64,000 nucleotides of DNA from Lepidurus packardi (taxonomy: Eukaryota > Arthropoda > Branchiopoda > Notostraca > Triopsidae). Shown one piece after another: positions 13,599-25,600 of this stretch. The notes below the pieces were generated by a model. It worked only from the letters and a program-made list of their open reading frames with translations, did no database searches and had not been told where the DNA came from. The DNA is taken from the NCBI GenBank assembly GCA_023053545.1, contig JAKZAN010000007.1, positions 496,001 through 560,000 on the forward strand, in the 5' to 3' direction. Position 1 is the first letter of the stretch. Each line of letters begins with the position of its first letter. The position numbers were made by a program, and so were the translations under genes.

Positions 13599-15958
13599 CT
13601 ACGCATTGTGATTCAGGAACTCACTTGCATGTTTGTTGAAGCCATTTACGTGATTTGTGGTGAGTGGGAAGAGCAGGATACGCAGATCTTCAGTAGTGCT
13701 GTTATTACTCTCATTGTTATTCACATACAGCTTAACCTGGTTGGGATGCGACGATGTTGTGTGAGCTCGCTGCCGGAACGATGGAGGCGAGTCGCTGTAG
13801 TCGGGGCGACAATTGCTGTTGTCGTAGAGAGCATTTTCATCGCAAGTCACTGTTTGAATACCACTCATTTCACTCGATAACTTAGCAGTTAGTTTCTTAG
13901 AATGGGGTCCGGATAAAACTCCTTTAACATCTGCTCGCAATGAAAGCCCATTTTTGGAAGTTGTATCACGCTCCATGCCGTCACACTCGCACAAAACATT
14001 GGTGACAAAAGACACTGTTCTTTTGTCATTTCCTTGCGCTCTTGTTCTTGTTGGTCTTGGAGATATCTCGGGGCTTTTGGTCGAAGCAAGATGATTGAAG
14101 GTGGTCAAGTTAATGGCGATGTCTTTTTTGCGGTTTTCGAAAATCTGAATAGTAGCAGAGATATTTGCTCGAGAATGCCGTTCCAGTAAGTTTGGAATAA
14201 ACTAAGAAGCAACTTACGTGGTTGGGTCGGTAGCGGATGTCAGCGTGAACCTCTGAAGTGTATTCCTGATATTGCGATGTGACGCATAACAAAGCATAAA
14301 CCTACATTGTTATGGATCAGAAAGGAGTTGTTGTGTTAGTTACAGCACGTTACAGACAACAAGAGAAACTCACGTTCAGAAAGATCAGGACAAAATCCCC
14401 CACAAAGAGCAGAGCTGTTATGGGGTTAAAGGATACCTTCGCATAAAAACAACGAGGTTAGAAGCGATTTCAGGGAACATTGCATTGATTAGTCGATACT
14501 TTACCAGAGCGATCAAATAGAACACGTAAGACAGGTCCACCAGCGTGGTTATGAAAACGACTGCCATCCAAGGAATAAGCAGCGCTGATATTTTCTATTT
14601 GGAAGAGAATATTGAATAGTCAAGATGAAAGATCTTGTTAAGCCTAATTAACCCGAAACGATAAGTGGTCGTTAGGAACGTACTTTGATTAAGCCGCACA
14701 TAAGAAGGAAGCAAGAAACTATTCCGAGCCCCGCAAACGCAGCTACGGCTATATTGATTGCCATAATGACTATTGAAAATACATAGATAGACAAATATTA
14801 AGAAGTTGAACTCCGTTTGGGAACCAAAAGCTATTTATATGAATGAATTTTGTTATAGTTTCGGAGAATCGAAAGGTTGCCAAGGTCTATTGGCTTCGTA
14901 TTCCCCATCCGACAGACAAGGAGAACATACTTTTATTATTCGATTTCAGATGTAATTGGGACAAGATCAAAGACAATACTTTTTTACCCTTGAGGTCAGT
15001 TCCTAAGGACGAAAATATAGCATCTGGTTCGTTAGCAATGGAGTCTTCATCAGCGCCGTTGAAGGTTATGATGACTATGATTATGAGGGCGAAATAGACC
15101 TAGACAATAAAAAAAAGAGAAAGAGGGAGAGAGAGAAACAGAGAAGAAATATTGTTAATTAAGAATGTAAATTGGTTTACTGAACTTGAGCTCAACTTCG
15201 TTTGTTTTTATGGTAACTACCAAGATACGCTTTTAACCAGCGCTTTGCAAAGTTAGGCCAAGTTAAACAGTAGCCTTGGTACTTTCGCAATGTGAAAGAG
15301 ACAATGTATAATTGAGTCCCCAGCTTCCGTATTAGGAAGTAAAAAAGAATAAGTAGGTAATCGTAAAAGCACATCGCAAACTGGGGAAAAGCATGCATGC
15401 GTAATGCTTATTGCCGAGTCTATGAAACGTAAACGCAATAAAGCTGTTTATTGAAGCATGAAAGCAGGGTGGGGCATTCTTTGTCTTTGGGGAGCCTGGA
15501 TTGAATAACACACATGATGCTGAAAAAGTTTACCGACCCGAGTACTTTATACCTATTCTGCTTTTAGCCAACGTTCCCAGGTGGGGTCCACATTTTGCAT
15601 GCGCGATTAGGGATCTCAAAAATTAAGTTCACATCGCATAGCATGCTCTCCACTTAACATGAAGACTGACGAGCCAAATCTTCGAACGTCAAACAAAAGC
15701 GTGGGAACAACAATATGGCTTAAAAAATAATGTGCTTACCATCGTGTAAATTGCACTGGCAAAACTGCCTTTACGGATGGAAACCCAGCAACAGCAAAAG
15801 CCGAGCAGGGTCATGATTATTATGTGTCTAACTAATTTAGCACAGCTTTTTCGGGATTTTGCACTTCTGTCTAGGGGGTGACAAAAGAACGGCTGTTTGT
15901 CGCTGCACTTGCGGGTGTTGACTGCGTTGGGGCTGACAGTATAGAAGATAGTTTCCAC
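13599..15958 (-). CDS. Multi-pass membrane protein, LAPTM/DUF4728-like
   Basis: Seven minus-strand exons in matching phase: 15958-15740, 15099-14988, 14769-14684, 14594-14505, 14436-14374, 14301-14218 and 14144-13599, giving 399 residues. About five hydrophobic segments are visible: around 44-70 (with CCCW), 74-86, 112-138, 141-168 and 174-197. After them comes a hydrophilic, Ser/Asn/Pro-rich C-terminal tail of about 180 residues. The layout (Cys-rich first helix, an acidic extracellular loop after helix 2, a last helix ending VTSQYQEY) recalls LAPTM lysosomal membrane proteins and the arthropod DUF4728 group. I cannot place it firmly in either, and its function is unknown. Exon borders are well supported because every phase agrees. 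Confidence 0.65.
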
Positions 15959-17418
15959 AGGATCGTAAATAACTTTTCTCTTGTCACGGCGGAGAGTTCA
16001 CTACGAGGATGACCTTGTCTTCAAGTTGACACCTGTCAGACAAATTACAAGGTTATCTTATTTTTATTGGGAAATCTAGGCCAGAGTTTCGCCTTACACG
16101 ATTTTGCAGATCATACTGACTAAAGTTCGTATTACTGCTATTAGCAATCTTTCGAACTTAATCCTCAGGAATGTGGCAGCAAAAAAAAAATATCGCGCAT
16201 CACATATTGGAGAGAAACAATACTCTTGGTTAACGAAAAGCTAAACTGCACTCTGCAAGGGCAGAGGAGCAAGTTCATATTGAGTGGAACGCGACGCCAA
16301 CAATGTGAAGCTGTTAGTGCCAGAGAGAAATACTTGGTCTGAGCCGGCGCACGCATGCACATATGCTCGTCTCGTAGTTTGCCATCGCTTCAACGCAGCA
16401 TTTCCATTTTGGTTTTCTTATGCACTTTTCACTTTTGTTTACTGTGGCTTTTATTTGCCGGCGCGCAAAGTATAGAGTTTTTTCCCAAGCACTCTTCTTG
16501 TTTTTTTTATTTTGTTTTTTGGATACCTATAGAGGCGTCACTGTTACCATAGGAACTTCCTAAGAAAATTTCTAGCCCCTAACCTATCACAGGTATTTGC
16601 AGGATTGATTTGCAACGGGGCAAAGAGAGTAGCATAGGAAGGTGTCGGGTACAGAATTTTTCATCTCCGTGCCAGATAAAATCGTGATGCACTTGCATTC
16701 TTTACTTTCGAACAAGTTTCTCAGAAATTAGTCTTAAATCCGAGGTAGACTGTCGACCGAGAAATCCTATAAAATGGTTTCGTTTACTACTTCATTGAAG
16801 GGCTCCGAGATTCAACCAACCCATCCATGTCTCTCTCCGTTCGGTGTCAATCGTAGAATTTAAAGTATATTTCTCTCTGTTCTCATTCGTTCAAGATATT
16901 AAATTCATTTATGTACGTGTGATAGTTTTCATCGCTTATTAATCGCGAAGTATAGCAGACCGTATAGTCCCTCGTTAAAGGAAGCGTGCAATTGTTTCAT
17001 AATAGGGTTTTCAAACATCTAGTCTACGCGTTAATATTAGTCGACTATTGAGTTGGACGTCTCGGATCTTTGTTACCTTGGAGATTTTTTCCTATGCAGT
17101 CAGCAACCATTATGCTATGGTTTTTTAAGAACACAGAGTCTAAAAATACAGAAATCAAACCTCTGAATGTAGATAAATTTTTTAAAAATTCTGGAGAAGA
17201 AATCCCGCCCTTTAGCATACATTCCTGTCACCTATCGGGGATTCCATAGTTTATTTTATCGTACCAGTTTATCTATGTCCGGAATAATTTTATAGATGGC
17301 AGCACGAGTATCCATTCTTTCGCAGTTTTTCAGCCTACAGGTTAGATTTTTTTTTCATCGCTTAGTTTTCTTTTGTGCGTGTCAATCAACCCACTCGTCT
17401 TCAAGCCGTAAGTATTGA

Positions 17419-17518
17419 ATTTCCAAATTTAAATTCAGTTGCTAGTTCCGTTGCAAATGTTTAATTCAGTTGCAAATTTTTTTCAGTTGCTAAATTTCCA
17501 AATTTAAATTTAGTTGCT
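17419..17518. repeat. Short AT-rich direct duplication
   Basis: The 25-bp unit beginning ATTTCCAAATTTAAATT occurs at 17419-17443 and again at 17494-17518 with one mismatch. Two further copies of TTCAGTTGC lie between them. It looks like local slippage or unequal duplication. Confidence 0.7.
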
Positions 17519-20500
17519 TTCCAGCCTCCATCTTGTGAAAAAACTGTAAAATCTGAAGAAGCTGTAGTTCTAATAGTAATGACTTATTTGGAAAAACAGT
17601 TTGTTTTGTTGTTGCACCGGGAAATATAGAAAGAGGCGTAAAGTCAGTGGGAAACAAGCATCTTGATTCTGTCGTTTAGGTCAACTGTGATGGAAGACAA
17701 TTGCTAAAAGCGTTCGATTTAATTACCAAGGTGAGCACGACATTGCGTGCTTTGGAACGAGATCATTTTTTGTACGCAATACGAACTCTCCATCACTAAA
17801 GACAGATATCCTGCATCCTTCCGGTAAATTAACGTTGCTTTGCCTAGACACGAAAGGTCTGTCACAAACCAAGTAAAAAAGTAGCTTCTTTTTGCAGTCC
17901 ATGGTAGGCGTTTTGTGTTAGAGACCGAAGCTTCTAATCGAAATCGTTAGATTGAAGTTCGGCTTTTCATTGCATTAATTAGGCTGGAACTGAAACAAAA
18001 GGAGAGCTTCGATGTTGATTCGGATTCTGAAAGAAGGAAAGAAATAGAGGAACAAGTTTATTGTTCCTGTTCCTGGACGACGAACTTTGCCGCTCGGAAT
18101 CTGTTACAGTAGGCGCTCACTAATTAGATGAAGAATGCTGCGTGTAGGTAGGTAGCAACAAAGCAACAGCAACATCGTATAGAAGAAATACCGTATTACA
18201 GTAGGCTCACTGCAGTCATATTTTCTTTCTATGAAAAAGTGACGTTCTGTCCCGTATCAACAAGTAGTTACAAAGGGGAACAGTAGAGTAGGTGAGAAGC
18301 GTGTAGTGTCATTTCCCAATTACGATGACATGTTATTTTTTCCTAATATGGGCCATGATGTGCAAAGGTCTTACGAAATACGCCAGCGAAGCCAAGTAGC
18401 AACCAATAGTTTCCTGATTTATTATTTCCGCCGTAGCTGTGCGGTGTAAACTTTTTTACGTCCTCCTTTTTATCTCCGTACGTTGTTGCATGCCATTGGT
18501 GTGGAGAGCACCCAGCATCCGAGCACGGCAAAGCAGTATAGAAAGCGCAAGGAATCTTTGTATCCCTTCAGTCGCTCAAGTGTAGTCGGATAACAAGGAC
18601 TGGGTGAATTCTGCAATTGTTCTTTGCTTGATAGTACATAAACTTTTCATTGAAACAATACATAAAAACTGTTCCGGTAAATGCTTGGGTAAATTACTCA
18701 CTCAAAAGAAATGAAGCTAAGAGTTCGTAAGTAATTGTGATGTGAAACCCAAGTGAAGCCACTGGAGTTGTCCAAGTAACCATAGAATTACACGGGAAAG
18801 ACTTTTGATCTTTTTGATTTGTGTAAGTGATTTGATTTAAACCTCATTCAGTCTTAATCGCCCGATACTTCAAGGTTGAGTCTCACTCAAGAAGCATGTC
18901 TGCTAAGCCCCATTGTCAATGTCGTTCTAGCTATAGTGATTAAAGTTTGGGTGTATAGGTTTGATTAATGGCCAGTAGCCATTTACTGGTGTTGGCTTTC
19001 TGTATCGATCTTGGTGTCAGTTTGATGGAACCTTTATTTCCGCCACTTGCGTATCGGTTTTCTACGGGTTCTCTCTGCAGTCAGTAGCGGCAACAGGTGA
19101 TTGTTGTTGTGTAGGCAGAAGGCAGCAAAAACATTAGCAGTAAAACCGTCAATAACCGAGCAATTAGTTAAGCTATCTTTGATAACATTTTGCTGCAACT
19201 GTTTATCTTTGTCTAGTGAAAGATAGGCTTATGTTTAGAGTGTAATCGAGGGTATCAAAAGCAAACCTCTTCCCTTCAATCTCTATAAAGCCTTCTTGAA
19301 TTTTAAAGTAGATCAGGGTGCCAAAATCGATGCCTTTGTTTTTTAGAATGGAAGGAGCAAACCTGAGTAGCTGGATTTCTTTTCTTTTTTTTTTTAGTTT
19401 TTAAGATATATTGGGTTTGGATATGTGGTGGGTGGTTAGCCTAGACTTCATTAAATTGAATGCTGTCACAATTAGTGAGGTTGTTATGGCTAATTAGGTA
19501 TGTTGGATAAGCGCATAGATATTGTATAGTCGTGCTTGAAAGCGAAATAAAAAGAGGAAAAGTTTCGAATCAACAAACGTGGAAGAGAAAGGGAAAGCAA
19601 TTTATAATCCTAGTTTCGTATTCATCGTTCATCCGTAGACTTCTAAATGAACATTTGAGACTTTTCTTCATACGCAATATCATACACGGATCACGTCGAT
19701 GTATAATAACTTTTACGATGCCAAGAAAGCAACAAATTCTATTGCATTAATTGGATCTGTAATTTGTAGGCCAAGTCCAATGATAGTTGGCTGTTGATTT
19801 GTCTTGTTCACCAGTGCAGCCCAACGTATATAAACCAATGGAGAATGCTTCGGTACTATATATAACTAGTGAAACAAATATAATTGATTCCTCGGTTGCC
19901 ATCTTTTTTGTTGTTCTTTTTTGTTTTTACCCTTGTATGCCAGTCGGAATGTGTGGTCCTAATTAATAATTACTTCTGGGGCGACATGGTTGTTAAGGTC
20001 TTCACAAGTATTGCTTCTTTTGGTACCTTACCTTGTTTTGCTCCAAGATTTTTCCTTTTCTTGTATGCCAAGTCCACCAAACAACTAGTCCGAGTGGTTA
20101 ATTGGCGTACCCCTTAAAAAGTTTGCCTTCCGATTGCGTTTGGTCAACTCTTTATAACTTAAGCTAAATCACGGTTTGGCAGAGACGCCATTATAAGCTT
20201 ATATGTCAGTGGACATGGCTCTCATAACGTCCTGTGAAAGGATTATGGTTGCCCTAGGCTGCAATTCTTAATTGAGATGCCTCCACAATAGTTTCTGTTG
20301 GGCTTTCCTCATGTGGGGGAGAATAATGTTTCGTCCAGTTCAATATTATAGAACCCATTGATCAGGAACACCTGTAAATATGTTTTCCTCCAATCATCTT
20401 GGGAGTCATTGTCTATTCAGTATATATCTCTTAGACAGCCTGCAGCTAGTGGAGCGATGAAACTGATCTTTTTGGTTATAGTTGATTACATTGCACGTTT

Positions 20501-22335
20501 CTTTGATTAAAAATGCGTAGATTGCTACGCTGGGTCAATGTGTCGTTATTTTTTAGAGACTGGTGTAGATGACAAGATTGACAGGTTTCTTATGACTGTG
20601 TGGTAAGTGTCATTAATTTTGGCTTTAAAAAGAACCACTTGGCCCACATACGATAGTATATAATCGGCAGATCCGTAAAGTACAATATTGCACTGGTAGG
20701 GGAAGGTCCTCTCCAGCATGGTTTATATTTAACTAAAGTGGTGGATTCGTGTCTGGTAAACAAGCCTGCTGTTTTGTTTGGGGTCTAAAAGAATTTTTCC
20801 CCTATTAATATGTTGTACTTTTTTGGCTTCCGAGTCCCAAATATGGGGGACACTGCGTAGATTTTACCTCTAATCCGCAGACGCATTCCAAGACCAAGCT
20901 CGACTGACTTCAATGTTTGTGTGCCAAGGCGAGGGGGGCTTTGGAGAAATGCCCGTAGCTCAACATGACGCGTTTTTTTCGGTCTTCCTAAGGGAAATGA
21001 CGATATTCTGGCTGATAGTCCATGCAGCGTGCAGTCATTACATACGTTTAGGGTTGAGGCAGCCCCTGGGCTTATAGAAAGACAAAACAAATTTAGATCA
21101 ACATTCCTTGTATGTTTTTCTATTAATTACGTGTACAGTAATATAGATGCTTAAGGTAAAATTTGTGTTATAATTAACAGAATGAAAAGGTAAAAAAAAT
21201 TAACTTCATACACAATCGAACCAACGCAGGCCAACGGAGTTGTGTATATCTTTGTACTGTCACCAATCTGTCTTGACACTTTTTTGTTGGGCTTCCATTC
21301 CTCTGTTCGACTCTGCCCATGAAGTGTCGTTAAAGTTAACGACCAGGCTAATTTTTTGGTGCAGTTTCTCCTCCAGACAGAATCCACTAAAGCCCATCGC
21401 TATTTTTTTTAAGGCATTTATTTTTTTATTTTCTGTCAAAGCTACTTTATACCTACAGGACTGAAATCCGGCGTGAAATATGTGCCCTATGTAAGCTACA
21501 CACGAACTCTGTTTGCATAGCGAAGAGCCATCCTTTTTATGCAAAGTAAGGTCCAGCTATCTTTGTTTTTCAGTTCTGCCTCACATTTCACAAGATTCGA
21601 AAAGAGCCTTGGTACATTTTTATTATAGGATATAGACCCAAAAAGAAATGCCAAATGTGCACAAAAGCTTCGGAAAAGTTGTCTTATGCAAATGCATAAA
21701 ACAAGGGGACGCGTGACCGTCGCAATTTTGAAGCTTCCAAAAATTCGACCTTGCATAGCAATAAGTCAGAGCAGGCTTGTCTTGTCTGTCGTGCGTTCCG
21801 ATAAGCAGTTAAACAGAAATCGATCACAATGTATGTAGAATAATGGCCGTAACTATACTGTTTCACCCAACCTATTTCTCATTAGTTGTAAAAACCAATT
21901 ATTGTTTCCTTGCTTTAATTTTTTAAAGAAAAATAACTAGTGATAGAAGGTAACGATTTCACTTAAATGTATCCCCCTAGCCGTGTTTCTCTTCGAAGGG
22001 CGCTAATCCCTGGACGGTTCTCTTTCTTCCGACTTGCAAAGCAGTTGGCTAAAAAGATTACCCGTACTAAAGGATTGCTAAGGCCTTGTATTTTCGTCTA
22101 GGTCGTAATAGCATTAGCTTTAATATCTGTTAAGCTCTGCTCTTGTATTCTTACATAATTTACTTGTGTGAGTAGAGTGGTGCGTTTGGCCGGGAGTCTT
22201 TATTGATCTTGGCACGGATGAGATGATCCTTCCTAAAGCAAGCCGAAACACAACGAGTAGATTTCTCGCCTTTTTCAAGCGAGACCTTCTAAACAGCGTT
22301 ACCCTCTTTGCACAGCAATTATTATAATTTTTGAA

Positions 22336-22353
22336 GGGGGGGGGGGGGGGGGG
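22336..22353 (+). repeat. Run of 18 G
   Basis: An uninterrupted G tract. The exact length is likely to be unreliable in any assembly. Confidence 0.9.
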
Positions 22354-22654
22354 AAGGGAGGAGAAGTTCTTCCGCAATACGTCCCGATATGACTTTTCAA
22401 ATATTTTTCTTAAGCACGTGACACATCTCTACCTTTCTTGAATTTGTCAGTGTTCTTCGGCTATAAACCAATAAACATGGTGCGGACTTGGTGTTGTCTC
22501 GGTTACTAGTCGTTAAAAGTATCCGACATTGCCTTCTGTATGCAACACGATTTCTTAATATATTCTTCCCCCGTTAGGATTCTGTTTCTACAGTACTTTT
22601 TTTTTTTTACCAATCCACAGATGCTGAGCATATCAAGCAGAGCGAATTTACATC

Positions 22655-25600
22655 ATGTACGGCCTCTTATTGGAAAGCGTGGCCGATTTTATCAAGGATA
22701 CGTACGGAGAAGAAAAATGGGAAGAAATTCGTCGCGCAGCAGGGGTCGAACATCCAAGTTTCAGTACACATCAGGTCTACCCGGAGAACACAATTCCGAG
22801 ACTAGTTCGGCAATGTATACAGGTAAATGCTTATTTAACCGTAGTGCGTTGACAACCTGTATACAAAAAACTTCTTTGATCATTCTTTGGGGAGATTGAG
22901 TCTTTTATTTATTATTTTTTTTCCAGAGCCAAGAGAAAAAGATGGTAAGGATCAAATGAGGCAAGCTTTTTCTCTGGTGTGACAGAAAATATATTTTGAT
23001 GAAAAGCGATTTTAGTAGATTCCGTCTATTTGGTCCCGGTCCCGGCAACACCAGAGCAACTTGGGTGATTCCTCGGGGATACGTTTGTGCTATAAAACGT
23101 AATTAGGACCGTGCTTGGTGACCTGCTTCTTTTCATTTCCGAATCACCGACAAAAGAAACCGTAACACTTTTATACCTCAGTACCCTGCCTTTTACTTGC
23201 CTCCTTATCTCCGCGAGAGGCGACGCCGTAAAGTAAAGGAAAGGATCTCGGGAAGGCTTTCAACGTAGCACCATTTTCTTACCTCGAAATTGGGATTTCC
23301 ATTTAATTTAAATAGACTTCAGCATAAAGGCATGTCAACTGTATAGGTAAAAGGAAAAAAGTTAAGGAAAGTAAGCTTTCAAATTAGCTGTCACATTTCT
23401 GTTCTGCAGCCTGTATCGCCTAAGGCTGCTTTGGGTTATAGGAACCTCTGGTTCGTCCGTGTGCCTGCGGGAGATCCGTTGGATTATTTTTTTTGTTTTA
23501 CTTGCTGAATTTAAGCATAATTATGTTGATCAAACTCCAGCTATTATCGCCCTAAAAAATTCACATTAACAAGAGAAAACTTTCGGTTAGATTTATGAAT
23601 TGATTTATCGATGATGAATTCGTTCTTAGGTAAGGAGCTTGTAAAGGATCTATGAACTCGTGTTGGGAATGGCTAATAAAAAAAATTCTCTTTTCCTTCC
23701 AGATTCTTAATATTACAGAAAAAGAATTCCTCCATAGTGTGGGAGAATCTTTCGTCATGTTTGTCGGCCAGTATGGTTACGATCGAGTATTGTCCGTCTT
23801 AGGGAGGCATATGCGGGATTTTCTCAATGGTAAATAAAGTTTCGTTCTTAGACTGCTTTGTTCCCAAGTTATTGGTGATAACACCAAATTTGTTCCACAA
23901 TTTGAAGCTGGATATTGGAATTGTCTTGACTCTGATTCATTAGTCTACAGAAGGACTTGCTAGCTGTTCTACTCAAGTTCTGTTTTTTTCTCAGGTTTGG
24001 ACAATCTGCACGAATACCTCAAGTTCTCGTACCCAAGAATGAGGGCACCTTCTTTTTTCTGTGAAAATGAGTCGAGCACGGGCCTGACATTGCATTATCG
24101 TTCCAAACGCAGAGGATTCGTCTATTATACCATGGGACTTATCTCGCAAGTATGAATAAATCTTTATTTTTTTTTTTGCATTCGTGGCATTTTGACTCTA
24201 CTCCCTTGGAGTCGGGTTCTTTATACTGGACGTTCTGCTTGGGTTCAGTGAGTTTATTGCGTAGTTTGCGCCCTTCGGTTTTGTCCTCTCAAGAAATGAA
24301 ATGAAGGTTTTGGGGACTCATCCTCCGAGTTCAAACTCAATGCCCCTTTGTAAGGCCTCACCGCATCTGAACTCAAATAAAAAAAGGTAACGCACAAGTT
24401 AGAGTAATCAAACCCATGACAAGGAAAGCAGCGTCGTCAAAGGCTTTGTTGGCAGGAATCCCGTTTACGTTAGATTTGCGCTTCCTTTACTTCTTTTTTT
24501 TTAACTCTCCTAGATCTTGGTTTCTCCATTCAGGCCAGCCAAGAATGTATTTTTCCTTTTCGGAGTAGGAACAGACAGCTCTACCTTTTCCATACCAGCA
24601 CCATTTACTCTGCAGCCACTCAGTTTTATGCCGAGCTGCGGATTAGCTTTTTACACGAACTACGCCGAAAATTCCGTGGATTGATTCGTGTTGCGACGAA
24701 TCTGCAAGGAAAAATAAAATACTCGATTGCTTGGAGGTTACCATGGAACCGAGAATAGTCATTTTTCGATCGAGCTGGGGTTTTAGGATCTGACTTGTCT
24801 TTAGTCATGTATTTTATCGATATTTTTCCTCTTATCTTATAGGTTGGTAAACAGTTCTATAACACGGAAGTCGAAATCCAACTAGTTAAAGAAGAAGTGA
24901 TCATGGACACGAACATCGTGACATTCCAGCTCCGTTTCGATAATAGCGCCTTCGTGGAAAGCCACTCTCTCCGTCGGGAAGAGTTAGCTTTGCCAATTAG
25001 ATCTTCCGTTTTTCTCGAGATTTTCCCCTTTAGTATCGTCTTCGGGTATAAACCTTTTTTTTATCGCACGAACTGGATCCGAGCCCTCACACACAAGGAA
25101 GTCCCATTCCTTTATGTCTACCTTGCCTCTTTCTAGATCTGACATGACCATTAGGAGCATAGGCAATTCGCTTATGCAAATCATGCCTCAAATGACGGGC
25201 CTCAAGCTGGTGGACTGCTTCGATCTCATCCGGCCACTCATCGAGTTCAAGTTTAATACGGTAATAAAAAAAGTCGGCATTTTATTTACGCCTGGAGATG
25301 ATTAGTGTTACTTCAAGCGCTTTTTCTTGTCAATCTTGAAACGAAACTACTTTAGAAACAAAAGTCTGTAATTAAGCACTGCTGAGTAGCATTGTAAGAA
25401 GTTTACCAGATTGTAAAGTTTAACAAGTGTAGAAGCTTTCCGATTCTCATTCAGAAAAAAGTTCCGTCGCTTTAAAGCTGTAGCTTAGAGTATGATACTG
25501 ACGAAGTTCTAAAAAGGGTGGGGAACACAAATAATACATTGGTCGACTGATGTTTGCTTCGCTTTCTGTTTTTGTTGATGTAGATTCTGAATCGTACCAA

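Larger units (their letters stand above)
15959..22620. other. 6.7-kb region without a recognisable gene
   Basis: The region separates two divergent genes and probably holds their promoters and first non-coding exons. A splice acceptor at 22620 shows that the guanylate cyclase has an upstream exon somewhere here. Open frames are short and lack known motifs. It contains a small AT-rich duplication (17419-17518) and an 18-G run (22336-22353). Confidence 0.4.

Noticed and set aside
17983-18112. Acceptor-like site followed by an acidic frame (FDVDSDSERRKEIEEQ)
   Set aside because: It looks coding in composition, but no matching donor, neighbour exon or family was found. It may be a fragment of an old gene or transposon.
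20785-21090. 101-residue minus-strand frame
   Set aside because: No known motif, no splice partners and no start context. Probably chance or a transposon relic.
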